Assembly: GCA_022457065.1 (NCBI GenBank)
Contig: JAJGBQ010000009.1
Location: 372,001-436,000 of the forward strand
Origin: Curvularia sp. ZM96
Taxonomy: Eukaryota > Ascomycota > Dothideomycetes > Pleosporales > Pleosporaceae
Length of the DNA: 64,000 bases
Direction of reading: 5' to 3'
Shown here: positions 52,116 to 62,778 of the stretch, one piece after another
Layout: every line of letters begins with the position of its first letter
Numbering within the stretch: position 1 is the stretch's first letter
Translations under genes and position numbers: made by a program
The notes under the pieces: generated by a model
What the model was told of the DNA's origin: nothing
What the model saw: the letters and a program-made list of their open reading frames with translations, nothing else
Databases searched by the model: none

Positions 52116-53755
52116 TTGGCTCGTTTGGCACTGTTATGTTTGCTTTTCTTTGCTTGTTGTCCAGCATTTACTGTTGGCGGCCGCAAGAGCCGCTGGAGCG
52201 TGATTCCTTTTGTCTCTTTGAACGTTTTCCTCAAGTACATTTGCTATCTGTGTTATTGAGCAAGGCCTATTGCGTTGTAGTATTACGGGATTAGACTATA
52301 TATATGTATACATATGATTAGTTATATAGTTGTATTTGATATCCTTTTAGAGTAGGTAATGTAGCTCAATAGAGTGCAAGATATCAAGGGGCGACCCGAA
52401 ACATGGTTTTGAAGAAGCTCAGAAGTAATAAATTGAGTGAAGGTGCATATCTACTCCGAAATGAAATCCCAATATGATCGGTCAGTCTAATCACGTGCCG
52501 CTACCACTACACCAAAATGGACACTTTGTCCGTTTAGGACGCTTGTAGCGATTGCCTTTTACGTCTGAATACGTTTTCGTCCCTGGATGCTGGTCGCTCT
52601 CTGATTGCTTAAGCTCAATCACGTACTTGAACCACTGCTAGTGCTTGTTGCAAGATAGTTGGTTCTTTTTCACTCGCGGCGCTTGATACGGCAATCATGG
52701 ACGTTTGCACGTACTAGCCAGCCGCAGAATGCAATGGGTTGTGGCAGTGCAGTGTTACCACGAGCGGCGTAGAAGGCGGTGCTTTACCTTGGGCGGGCCA
52801 ACCTTACGACACTTAGCCACGCCACGTCCACTGCCATGAAGGCTGCTCTGCCGTTCGCGCTGGATGTGAAGGCTCTCAGCGTCATCACAGCAGTATTCTG
52901 TGCCACCTCAGCAGCAGCTAGCTTTACTTCCGGCCTCTCGCTCAGCGACGATGTTACCAGCGAAAACCAGGCATAGCCTATACGTGTCAACGAAGCCACC
53001 TCAACTTCGACAGGGGCAGATCAGTGTGGCATGAGTCACTTTCAACTGATGTAGCCTCGCAGGATGCCTTGCCAGGTACAAGGGCACTCAACATCTGCCG
53101 TAACTGCTTACGTCTGATAGGTGACCCTTTCCATAAACGCAGGGCACGGACTTCAAATGGGGAGACTGTGGCACAGTTAAACGCTGAATCAGCCTTGCCA
53201 TATGGCTACCAGTACTGGACTACAGCATGAGAGGTCATCACTCAAGCTTTGAAAACCCTTGGATCCATGCGTAAGCAAGCGATCATGCATTGCACTCATC
53301 TAACACGAGTAGATACGCCTTGCCGCAGTCGAACGCAATGACCATGTACTTTGTAGATAAGAAGTTGAGTTGCCGTACGCATTGGCATCAAAACACCTTT
53401 TCAAACCACCACACCTTTACTCTGTACACGCATTTGCGAACAATTGTGGGAGCAGTTATCAAACGCCTGCATTTTGATTGAATACTTGCTTTTAAAACAG
53501 CCTCCCGCAACTAGGTATGACCATTCACACCATTCAAATATCAGATCAAGGTGCTAGGTAACAGCAACTAATGGTTCCCCTCCAGGGTTTCAATCAATTT
53601 TATTGCGCTACAGTCTCCTACCACCTGTCGTGGATTCGCCACCTCGTCCGCTTCTTATTGAACAAAAATTGCACAAAATAGACCACACGAATAGCGAATC
53701 AAACGAAGAGACCCCCAAGCCAACAGCATCATCAGAAGAAACGCGAAATACCAAC
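52116..53755. other. No gene recognised
   Basis: The 3' flank of the C2H2 gene is followed by short frames without domains. A tRNA-D-arm-like string on the minus strand (TGGTGTAGTGGTAGCGG near 52500-52516) lacks a convincing acceptor stem and T arm. Confidence 0.4.
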
Positions 53756-54460
53756 ATGACTTCCGTAGCCAACACACCAGGAAGCGTAGACATCGACCGA
53801 GATATCGAAGACGTAAAGAACCAGCTTCCTCCTCTCCCTTCTCCAACGCCTACACCCCACAAGGAATTCGTCCACTGTGTTCCACCCAATGCACCTACAT
53901 ACCGTAAATTCAGCGTCTTCACCGCCGGCAGCATAGAAATGGGCAATGCTGTCCAATGGCAGAGGCACATGACGACCCTACTCTCTCATCTCCCTATTAC
54001 CGTCTGCAATCCACGCCGAGGCCATTGGGACCCCAACACTACGCCGCTCGCGCGCGACGAGGATTTCCGGACGCAGGTAGAGTGGGAGCTGGCCGCGCTC
54101 GAGCAGGTAGACGTCATCTGCTTCTTCTTTGACGTCATGACTAAGAGCCCCGTCTCGCTGCTCGAACTGGGCCTTTGGGCGGGGTCGGGCAAGGTCGTCG
54201 TGTGCTGCGGCGATGAGTACTGGAAAGGCGGTAACGTGGAGCTGACGTGTCGCCGCTACGATATTCCCTTTGTCAAGTCGTTTGCTGAGCTCGTACCAGC
54301 GGTCGAGAAGATGCTGGTAGAGAAGGGAATGGTGCTCGATGATAAGGGTGATTTGCCTGGAGAGAACGTGCACGTTGATAAGGAGAAGCCAAAGAAGAAG
54401 GCCGATCTGCAGAAACAGATCGATGAGCTTCAGGCGCAGCTTTCGAAGTCAAAGATGTAA
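53756..54460 (+). CDS. Nucleoside 2-deoxyribosyltransferase-like protein
   Basis: A single exon of 234 aa starts at ATG 53756. The open frame extends 51 codons upstream but without an ATG. After a Pro-rich N-terminus (QLPPLPSPTPTPHK) comes a Rossmann-like domain, residues about 50-185: KFSVFTAGSIEMGNAVQWQR, ITVCNPRRGHWD, EWELAALEQVDVICFFFD, then SPVSLLELGLWAGSGKVVVC. The S-x-x-E-L-G motif and the E-x-x-x-x-E-x-x-D-x(4)-F order match the nucleoside 2-deoxyribosyltransferase-like family (NDT/Nuc_deoxyrib_tr), which cleaves or exchanges N-glycosidic bonds. The C-terminus is a Lys-rich coiled coil (KKKADLQKQIDELQAQLSKS). It may work in nucleotide salvage or hydrolysis of damaged nucleotides; the substrate cannot be told from sequence. 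Confidence 0.8.
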   Translation: MTSVANTPGSVDIDRDIEDVKNQLPPLPSPTPTPHKEFVHCVPPNAPTYRKFSVFTAGSIEMGNAVQWQRHMTTLLSHLPITVCNPRRGHWDPNTTPLARDEDFRTQVEWELAALEQVDVICFFFDVMTKSPVSLLELGLWAGSGKVVVCCGDEYWKGGNVELTCRRYDIPFVKSFAELVPAVEKMLVEKGMVLDDKGDLPGENVHVDKEKPKKKADLQKQIDELQAQLSKSKM

Positions 54461-55035
54461 TCTAAGACTCTCTTTCTCTCTTAGCCTGTTTATGAGCACA
54501 TCTCAATACATCCAAGTTAGCTTCCCGAATATAAATGTTATCGGTTTGCTTTCCAGAAGTATCTGTGGTAGTTGGAGGGAGTGTTGGCACTTCCTAGCAT
54601 GGACCAATGTCGATCCCATGTGCTGAAGAAGCCCGCCTCCCTGAGGTGGATGTGCAATCTAGCTTTGTATTGGAATCATCGAGGCTGCATTTTACTCTCT
54701 AGTTGGTTTGCGTTCAGCGTAGCTTAATGCTTTAGTATGCTACTGATTTGATCGTTTCTGTTCTCTCGCAGCAAGCACAGTCTCGCGGATAGGCAAAGGC
54801 CGTCTGCATCCAAGATTCGCAGTGTTTGGCCCGAAGGCAGCCTTTCATGTTCCTGCCTGGCTACTCCTCTGTACAGCAACAGTGCCTTATGTTGGTTCGT
54901 GGCAACTGCAACGCTCTCTATACTTATACCAACACTTGATCGTCCTTCTTGTCCCAACTCACACTACCACTCACACTTCAACATCAACCACGCTTGCTAT
55001 TTTCCAAAAAAGTCACTCCATTACCTAAGTCCGAG

Positions 55036-55848
55036 ATGGCTGATCTTATGTCAGTTTCCCTGGAGACTTTTGGGGAGACGGCCGAGTATCTCCACACCCC
55101 AGATCTATACTCACTCCTTCAAGCTAATCGCTGGTGCTTCAACAACACGCTTGGACTGCTGTACACAGCCGTTCAGCTGGGATCACCGGATTCTTCCAAG
55201 GGCCTCTCCTTCTTCAAAAGCCTGCTTGATACCGACAAGCCGTATCGTATCGAAAAGCTCAAAGAGCTCCGTGTGCATGGAACCAGCCCTGAGGATACGT
55301 CCACTGTGCCCCTGGGTCGCGACGGCAGCCATCTCGTGGAAGACCTGATTCAACAGTGCGTACGAAGCGACCGCTCTCGGGCTCTGAACACGCATGCGCC
55401 TACGCCAGTGCAGCTTCTGTGGGCGGCCATTGGTACACGGGCGCAGCTTGGAATGCCAGTGTTCCCTGCGCTCCGCAAGATGGTTGACCCGCGCGACACC
55501 CATGTGCCGCTCGTACAAACCCTAAAGCGTCTGGTCGTGTCGGGTAAGGACGATCAGACTGTCTACTTCGACCTTGCAGCTGTGGACGGCCACGCCAAAG
55601 ACCAGCTGGAGGAGTTGGTGGTGTCAGTGGACGACATAGTGGAGCCACTGATGAGCCCCTTGCGCGCAGACTACTTCAAAGGTCTCCGCACCCTTGTGAT
55701 ACGCAACTCTACCCGTTACCCCTTAGCTGACTACTGCTCATTCGTAGCCTTGCTGAGCGCACAGTGTCCTGAGCTCGCGAAGATTGTTTGGGATTATAAC
55801 TACGTTGATTTCGACGATCCGCCCACGCCAACTCCCCAGCAGCATTAA
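55036..55848 (+). CDS. F-box-like hypothetical protein
   Basis: A single exon of 270 aa starts at ATG 55036. The N-terminal 45 residues (VSLETFGETAEYLHTPDLYS, then LLQANRWCFNNT) resemble a divergent F-box: hydrophobic, then YL-x(3)-DL-x-L. The rest is Leu-rich, in the pattern seen in fungal F-box/LRR-like proteins (LKELRVHGTSP, TLKRLVVSGKDD, LEELVVSVDD, LRTLVIRNSTRY). F-box proteins recruit substrates to SCF ubiquitin ligases. The next frame (55924-56292) continues LRR-like sequence and may be a further exon. Confidence 0.6.
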   Translation: MADLMSVSLETFGETAEYLHTPDLYSLLQANRWCFNNTLGLLYTAVQLGSPDSSKGLSFFKSLLDTDKPYRIEKLKELRVHGTSPEDTSTVPLGRDGSHLVEDLIQQCVRSDRSRALNTHAPTPVQLLWAAIGTRAQLGMPVFPALRKMVDPRDTHVPLVQTLKRLVVSGKDDQTVYFDLAAVDGHAKDQLEELVVSVDDIVEPLMSPLRADYFKGLRTLVIRNSTRYPLADYCSFVALLSAQCPELAKIVWDYNYVDFDDPPTPTPQQH

Positions 55849-55923
55849 CCTGAGCTAGGCTAACTCACGGGAATCAAGCATACCAAGATCCATAGCTAGC
55901 TTCTGCAGGCAAGCCTGTCCGAT

Positions 55924-56292
55924 ATGGACTTTTCGGGCATGGGCGACTCACTGCCCGCAAACTTGGAGACGCTCGTGTTGACTGGCTTGAACCTGAACGC
56001 CTACATCGCGGCCGACGACCCCTTCTCGCTGGAGCAACTCTGCGCGCCACTGAAATCGCTGAAACGCGTTGGATTGCGGTTCGATTTCAACGAGGCCGAT
56101 GTTTCCGCGCTCGGTCCACTCCTCGAAGATGCCCAAGACACGCTGCGAAACATTGTGGCTAAAGGGCGGTCGCTGAAACTGCGCGTGGGCATATACCTGT
56201 TTTGTATGGAAGCAGAGGAACTCGTTGAGATACTGCACATGGGCGATGACGTTCAAGGTGAATACATGGGCGAAGACGTCCAGGCTAGATAG
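55924..56292 (+). CDS. LRR-like fragment, possibly the 3' part of the F-box-like gene
   Basis: The 122-aa frame includes LETLVLTGLNLNAYIAADDP, LKSLKRVGLRFDFNEADV, and a charged end. The pattern matches the upstream F-box-like protein's leucine-rich part. A good acceptor (TTCTGCAG, ending at 55908) is in phase with it. Donors in phase within the previous gene (GTTTGG at 55786, GTTGAT at 55804) are weak, so joining is possible but unproven. Otherwise it is an independent small protein or a remnant. Confidence 0.45.
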   Translation: MDFSGMGDSLPANLETLVLTGLNLNAYIAADDPFSLEQLCAPLKSLKRVGLRFDFNEADVSALGPLLEDAQDTLRNIVAKGRSLKLRVGIYLFCMEAEELVEILHMGDDVQGEYMGEDVQAR

Positions 56293-57584
56293 GCAGAGGA
56301 CCTGTTGCTACTCGTAGCCACTTCAGGAGCGCTTTCTTTTGTCACTGACGCGATTTGGGTTTTCTCTCACGGATAGATGGGTAGTTGAGATCTGTATCCT
56401 CGTCTGTCACCATTAGGGTGTGCTAGGCCTACTAAATCAAGTATTTTCAGGCTTACTTGAAGCAATGCTTGCAACTGTACATGCTCTTTGTACTCTCTAC
56501 CTTTAAGCATGAATCTTAAGTGTTGAACGGCCTTTTCACCAACCACGATCCGTTAATATATCTCGCACGCCATGTCTGTTTCAATCCCGCAAACCGTATG
56601 CGAACACACCTTGAATTAGCGTGATCAAGTACCGAATAGTCAAGTTCCAGTAGTTACCATACATTCAAAACGTTCGGACGGTTTACAAAGATGACGTATG
56701 GATAGGGCTTGATAGCGACTGTGCGTCTGGAGGACCCAGGAGGATGCATGAGACAAAACGAGCCTGGACTAGTGGCTGGCAGCTAACGGGAAGTGTGGGG
56801 TGAAAGCCGCTGGGATGGCAGCCGCCGGCCCTGACAAGAATGCTGAGGAGGAGTGAGGCATATCGAGGGGTCGATGAATTAGGCAGGGTGGGCGCATCAC
56901 ACCGCAGACCAAGATCTCAGACATTCCAAGGCGTGCTGGGTTCTACTGTTGTTTTGTTCCCAAGCTAGCACAACGCCCGGCACAGTGAAGCGCGATGACA
57001 GATTGTTCTTCCAATCCTTGATCCCAGCTCTCGAAGCCCTATCTATCTTTATCGATGTGCCAAGGGTTACGGAATTAGAGTCAAAGGGGGAGGTAGGCGC
57101 GAGGCGATAGGTAGCGGATGAGGGAGGACTAGGTGCAACGAGCACGGCCCGTGTACGCGTGAAGAGATTAGCCAACGGCGCTTTTCAGAGTCAATGTTAT
57201 TAATACTTAGAGGCCGAGACCCTCGGCATAAGTGTGATTAAAAACTCTGAACCTCCCGTGCCTTGTGTCTACAGTAAGTCTAATCGTTGCCATACAGACA
57301 CTCGAATCTATCTTCAGCATATAGCAAGCACTTGACACGATGCACGACAATCTAGATCGGATGAAGTCGTCAAGACATTAAGTTATATTGGGAGAATGTT
57401 TGAAGGTCAGGACTGCTCTACATTGTACTTTATGTACTACACTACAAGATACTAGTACCGTAACAATTGTCAGAGACAGAGAAGGGACATCAATCGCTGA
57501 AGGCGTAGAAACAGCGGAGAAGGTGGTGTTTGAAAGAGCGACCTTTGGCCATGGCAAAATCGGACATTGTCCGCGATGATCAGA
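56293..57584. other. No gene recognised
   Basis: A 92-codon minus-strand frame (56897-57175) has no domain. Nothing else is recognised. Confidence 0.4.
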
Positions 57585-58328
57585 CTAGCAGCTCGAGGTT
57601 TCTTGGCATCCCTTCTTGTCTTCCATCTCACTGCTGTTCAGGGAGATTTTATCAGTTTTAGACTTTAGCTTTGCTAAGTAAAGAGTCACATGCCGGGGCT
57701 GCTCTGGTTCGTCAATCTCTAAACTGTAGGCGTCAGGCGGTAAGGGGGGTGACCCTTGGGTTTCTCGGTCGGTCACTCCCATCAGTTTCCCCGAAAAGGG
57801 AACACCGTCTATCTCGCCCTTGACAGGTTTGCCGATGTATGAGATGATATCGAATTTATAAAGTTTATCCGAAGGGGGTTTCTTCGCCTTCGAATCAGCC
57901 CTTTCAAGCTCAACCAGATCCAGGATATGAGACAAGATCCGATTCGCCGACGCAGAGACAAGACCCTTTCCGCTCTCCAGTGCATGCATAAGGTGGCCGG
58001 TAAGTATTACGCTGTCGATAGCGATGATCGTTTCGGGAAAGTATTGAGAGTCATTAGAGCCGAAAATAAATTGGTATTGCGCCGGAGTAAGCTTGATATC
58101 TCCATTCTCAGTAATGTCCAGCGAGCCATTGCATATATTGTCTAGCTCCCCGATAACCTTTGAAAGGTGTTGGTGCGGTGACGGCGGTGGTGGCGGCGGT
58201 GGTGGCAGCGGTGGTGGCGGTGGTGGTGGCGGCGGTGGTGGCGGCGGTAGTGGTAGCAGTAGTAGCGGCGGTAGTGGTAGCAGTAGTAGCGGCAGTAGCG
58301 GCAGTAGTCGCGTAGCAATATTAGACAT
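57585..58328 (-). CDS. Polyproline-leader hypothetical protein
   Basis: A single exon of 247 aa starts at ATG 58328. Residues about 8-50 are almost wholly Pro and Leu, encoded by the trinucleotide tract at 58172-58312. The remainder is ordinary sequence: HLSKVIGELDNICNGSLDIT, then LTPAQYQFIFGSNDSQYFPE, IIAIDSVILTGHLMHALESG and YKFDIISYIGKPVKGEIDGV. I recognise no domain. Polyproline of this length could bind SH3, WW or profilin-type partners and needs eIF5A for translation. The tract is likely variable among isolates. The C-terminus is Ser/Cys-rich (GCQETSSC). Confidence 0.55.
   Translation of the reverse strand: MSNIATRLLPLLPLLLLPLPPLLLLPLPPPPPPPPPPPPPLPPPPPPPPSPHQHLSKVIGELDNICNGSLDITENGDIKLTPAQYQFIFGSNDSQYFPETIIAIDSVILTGHLMHALESGKGLVSASANRILSHILDLVELERADSKAKKPPSDKLYKFDIISYIGKPVKGEIDGVPFSGKLMGVTDRETQGSPPLPPDAYSLEIDEPEQPRHVTLYLAKLKSKTDKISLNSSEMEDKKGCQETSSC
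58172..58312. repeat. GGT/GGC/AGT trinucleotide microsatellite in coding sequence
   Basis: About 140 bp are nearly pure GGN and AGN triplets on the plus strand. On the minus strand they encode Pro and Leu codons of the polyproline protein. All triplets stay in frame. Confidence 0.9.
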
Positions 58329-60425
58329 CGTTTCTGGAGAGTAGAAAATAGCAGAGTATGGTGTTTTGTCAAGTGATTATAATAAAAAAACAGGATGCGG
58401 GATGTAGTTGACGGCAAGCCTGGAGATGAAGGGGTACTTATAGCAACCCCCCTCTGCGAAGGATTATGTCACCTCATTCTTTTATCGCCTTGTTGAGCTC
58501 TCTGTCCTTCGTTTGCCTTTTTGCCTTTTTGCCTTGTTTGCCTAGATTTTCTTTCAGACGTCCTGGACTGTTCTGGAGCATCGACATGGTGTACCAGGCA
58601 TCCATTACGTGCTGCCTGAAAGGAGTCAGATCCTAGTCCGCCAACGCAAAGCGCTAATCTCCACGCATCGAAGCGAAGCGGTGGCGTGCCTGGCCATTTC
58701 ACATGTTGAGATGCACGTTCTAGCGCATCTATAAACTTGCATGGTATTGATCAACTCCGCCATACGCATTTGATGACGCTTTTCTTAGTTTCCCGCATAC
58801 AGCAATGTCTTGCATCCGAAATAGGGTAGTATTCTTTCATACAGGCCGCCCTTGCGATTAGCATCTCCACGGGCAAGTGCTTAACCCTGAGCAGCATCCT
58901 CATCCGAACAAGCTTCTGTGCAGCGCGATATCTTCTGTAATGCGTCTCCGGTGTCAAACACACACACGTTACGAAACCCGACATGTGCTAGTCTTAGTGA
59001 ACCCGCTTCACGCTCCTCTCGTCACGTATCATATCTTGATAGTAGGCATGATTATTGTTCTGACCCCAAGCGGTAGGCACTGCAACAAAGGACTTCTGTG
59101 CCTTCGCCATACAAAACTCAAGATTCTGTGTCGATCGCAATCTGGTGTTCGCTCGTAGCGCCAGTGGCTTGTTGTAAGGCACGCCGCTTCGCGCTGCATT
59201 ATGCTAGTTATACATATCTGGAAGTGTGGCCTGGCCCTTGTCCTAAAAGGATTCTTTACATGACGATTTGCCTTCGATGACTCCTTGCGTGCCACTAGCC
59301 GTGACAGCGGGCGTGGGTGTGGTGGAGCGAAGAGACTGCTTCCTCCAATCCCTAGTGTCTGCACCGGTTGCGTACGGCGGTGAACACGTTTCACACCAAT
59401 CAACACAATATGCATACGACTCGCTCAGGGGTCAGCCCCTATAGTCATGGCGCTCGGCGTGTCATGCGGGGGCGAAGACAGTCCTCTGTTTGACAACGAA
59501 GGGCGTGCGAGGAACTGGTGAGCCGAGGACGGAACGCCACGCGGCAAGTCGTTGAATGTGCAGATTAAGTACTGATTGCGACAAAAGTGAAACTTGGAAT
59601 GCGGCCTGACTGGGTTGTCGGTGCTTTGGCTAACAGGCGTAGCGCCAATCGTCTATGTTTTCTACCCATCGATATGGTCTACCTCGCCGTTCACAAGGCT
59701 TCATGTACCTTCACAAAAGGTAGCGTAGACGCTTGAAGATCATACTGCCAGTTGGCATATGCAGTAGCGCATGGAAGGATTGTAACAAGCCTGTTTTACC
59801 GGTTTTCTAAAAATAATAACTCGCATTTTCTTCGAGCAGAACAGCCTCACTGCTACTAAACACTCCTTTGTGATCATCTCGGGGCTCTTTTATGCAAAGA
59901 CGTAGGTTGGTGATACGGAAAAGCTACGTAGTCCTACGAAGTGGCTAATATTTCCTCCACACAAATGGATAACACAGGATTCTGGGACTGCTTCAAACCC
60001 CTGCACTATCTTTTTGAATGTGATAATACGTGGCGCATATACACGTCACTCGATAAATGCCAATGATCAGAATAAACCTAGGCGGGATGTTCCTAGTATG
60101 TGCAGCGCCGATGAAAATACTGGATTTGCTGCTCGTGTTGCAGCCATCCGAGGTACATGCAGCTAACCCAAGGCCAGTCGTCGTGACCATTCACGCCAAC
60201 CACCGTCCTTCCTTCCCAAGTCTTGTCTCCAAGCCACAAATGCTGTAGTCCAACAGGTCCATCTAAGTAGCCATATCTAGCTTAGTAAGGTTGGCTGACA
60301 TAAAAGGCCTTAGGATACGCACGACGAGGCTGTTATGCTCTAAGATAACTATTGTACTTGCTGCTCTTTTCTACGCCCTTTCACAAAGCACTCCTTCTAA
60401 ATTTCGCATTGACATATTTTGGAAG
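58329..60425. other. No gene recognised
   Basis: Frames of 60-130 codons lack domains. A short GCCTTTTT tandem occurs near 58515-58535. I see nothing else. Confidence 0.4.
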
Positions 60426-60815
60426 ATGTATTGTGACGACTTTTTATATAATGATGGTGGTTCGAACACACGGGGGCCAAGGGTTATGCTTCCAACTTCA
60501 ATTTCAGACGTCTATCAATCCTGCCATTATACCAAGTGCCCTGAGTGCAAGAAGGACTTCAAAGATGGCGAGATCTACTGCTTCAACACACGAAGAAGTA
60601 GGTTCAAAATCCATCTCATGTTGAAGAACAGAGAAGTTTACAACCGCAATGGCAAAAATTTTTGTTGTGAAAGGGGCTGTCGCACACTAGACCCAGCAGG
60701 ATACATCTACACCTGCCACGAGGACTGCTTGAAACATTTACAAACAGAAATTTTCACTGGAAAAGGTGCAGATATAAAAGAACACGTTAAGAGGCAGAGG
60801 GAAAAACGCATTTGA
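60426..60815 (+). CDS. Small Cys-rich, zinc-finger-like protein
   Basis: From ATG 60426 the frame gives 129 aa. Cys residues are ordered CHYTKCPECKKDF, EIYCFNTRR, NFCCERGCRT and YTCHEDCLKHL, with a His in HEDC and KHL. Paired C-x2-C and C-x3-C motifs suggest two zinc sites, as in treble-clef or LIM/PARP-type fingers, but the spacing does not match any family I know. There is no signal peptide at this start; the open frame continues upstream with a hydrophobic stretch but no ATG. A role in nucleic-acid or protein binding would be a guess. Confidence 0.5.
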   Translation: MYCDDFLYNDGGSNTRGPRVMLPTSISDVYQSCHYTKCPECKKDFKDGEIYCFNTRRSRFKIHLMLKNREVYNRNGKNFCCERGCRTLDPAGYIYTCHEDCLKHLQTEIFTGKGADIKEHVKRQREKRI

Positions 60816-62049
60816 GGTTGAATAAAGAGAAAGCGAAGCTAATGGCGCCTACGGTGGCGTCTTGAGGCTTGTGACAGAAAACCTGCATACCAGATGAACG
60901 TAAGTCCCACTTCAGCAAACAAATGGACGATGAATTTGCAGCTAAGGTTAAGCTTCAAGTAAACATCCTTGAGAAGAAGATTCCATGCTTCAAGGGAGCC
61001 CTTTCGCAGATAGCTACTACGGCAAAGCGGCCTTTGTTGACTCTTGTTAAAACGAGCGAAGACAACTATACGGGAAAGTTCATTGGAACCACGGGTAAAT
61101 GCCATCTGGACTCGAGATAAGGGTGGCGTCTGGAGATAGAGAATACCTACTTCCCATTCAAGATATCTCGTTGGGTAGCCATTCCCGAGGAACACGCCTC
61201 ACAGCTGTCAGCAGTGGTGTAGCTTTGGGGGCATAGTTGTCCGAGTTCTTTCTGAGAATGAATTGTAACTACATATCCTCAGATTTTTTCTGTCTGCTGT
61301 GTCCTCACCACGACCACGGCTCGACGACTTGAGATTTTCTGCTCGTCGTTGGCCGCCCAATGGGCTTCTGCCTGTTGGAGCTCCTTGTTGTTCTGTGATC
61401 GGGGGTCCATCCAGATCCATACCTAGGATTCGACACGCGAAGCCAAAGCCTTGGTGCCTGAGGCCTCGCGAGAAGTGGACTAGAAGCACTGTAGCTCGAG
61501 TTTCGCCTTCGAATCCTCACTTTGACAAACCTTTTTTTTAATCTTTGATCTTTGGTAGGCCGAGGTGCGGCCTGATGTTTTTTGTGATACTTTTTGATAG
61601 GCCAATCGCCACAGGGGAGCCGTTATTGAAAGATGAAAGAGAAAGAAGTAATAACATCTAGTTTTGATACGCACCGTCTGCACAAAATACCAAAACACCG
61701 TATCTGTTCTAACTGGTCCGCTCTTCCTATAGTGTCTTGATCGCAGAAAGACAACGTGTCTTTCGATCACTCGTACTAATACTTACCATTTCGTACTAGC
61801 CGAGCCTGTTGTACGAGTTCGAATGGTGAACCCGTTGGAAAAACTAAATAGAAACATAGAATGTCACGTGGTACAAAAACCTACTGGTGCGAAATCGTTT
61901 AAGGGTCCAGATACAGATAATAGCAGCTATATTTAAAGTATACAAAATTTCAGCCTAAACACGAATACGCCAAGATATCTGGTTTATTTTTAGCTTGTAT
62001 GTTGCAAAGCTCCTGGCGCACAATGTGCAGAGGCTTGCTCAGGACTGTC
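60816..62049. other. No gene recognised
   Basis: Short frames only. A B-box-like GAGTTCGAATGG near 61816 has no partner A box at tRNA spacing. Confidence 0.4.
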
Positions 62050-62778
62050 CTATGTTTGCACCCCCGGCGGTACCTTTGCGTGATAGGGATGTTGATCGCT
62101 TCCGTAAGACACACGTGACCTATCGGATGGATTGGCTTGTGGGTCTATTGGCGGGAGCTGAGTAAACGCGGCGCTAGTACTAGGTTGGTAGCGCATTGGA
62201 ACCGAAACCGGGAGACGCGATGCGTCTTGGGTACTGGATGGGAAAGATGGCGGGATGTCGTGCGAACTGTGTATCAATCGGGTATTTAAATTGGCGTGTG
62301 TTGATGGAAGCGGTGTTGGATATGAAAAGGTCGGTATTGCACGATGTACGTGATGAGATGGCGAGGGAAGCGGCTGTTGGTGAAAAGGAGGCGCTGGACC
62401 TGGGTTTGGGGGAGATCTGCCATCTTGGCCGAATTGGGTCCAGCTAAGCGTTGGGTTCGGCGTAGCGATAGCTGCATTGGACCTGGAATACGATCCACCT
62501 GCTGTCCCAGGAATCTTTGAAGTGTGATGTGTCAAAATGGTAGATGTGTCTGTAATTGGTGGTCCGGAGGTATATTTCACATTATAACCCCCGCAAAAAC
62601 GTTTAGCCTTGACGCAATTGGCGCATTCAGGGTTCTCCTCACCACACCTTATGCGGCGCTTGCGACAAGTAAGACATCCATTGCTGGTCCTTTCCCTTTT
62701 CTTGTCGTGTTTTTCGAGCTTTTTAGGACGGGCTTGTAAATCTTTATTCGAAACCTTCGATACTGGAGCAGGCGTCAT
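62050..62778 (-). CDS. Short Zn(II)2Cys6 transcription-factor-like protein
   Basis: A single exon of 242 aa starts at ATG 62778. Residues about 34-62 carry GCLTCRKRRIRCGEENPECA, then NCVKAKRFCGGY. This is the canonical C-x2-C-x6-C-x6-C-x2-C-x6-C binuclear zinc cluster with its basic linker. A Lys-rich leader (RPKKLEKHDKKRER) precedes it. The rest is Pro/Ser/His-rich low complexity without the usual middle homology domain, so the protein is shorter than most regulators of this class. It may be a DNA-binding regulator with a disordered activation region, or the C-terminus may have been lost. No obvious target cluster adjoins. Confidence 0.75.
   Translation of the reverse strand: MTPAPVSKVSNKDLQARPKKLEKHDKKRERTSNGCLTCRKRRIRCGEENPECANCVKAKRFCGGYNVKYTSGPPITDTSTILTHHTSKIPGTAGGSYSRSNAAIATPNPTLSWTQFGQDGRSPPNPGPAPPFHQQPLPSPSHHVHRAIPTFSYPTPLPSTHANLNTRLIHSSHDIPPSFPSSTQDASRLPVSVPMRYQPSTSAAFTQLPPIDPQANPSDRSRVSYGSDQHPYHAKVPPGVQT

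Noticed and set aside
52480..52530. tRNA gene suggested by TGGTGTAGTGGTAGCGG on the minus strand
   Set aside because: The D-arm-like string is good, but no 7-bp acceptor stem, clear anticodon arm or TTCRA T loop follows at the right spacing.
61800..61840. tRNA/B-box string GAGTTCGAATGG
   Set aside because: No A box lies at tRNA spacing and no cloverleaf can be formed.
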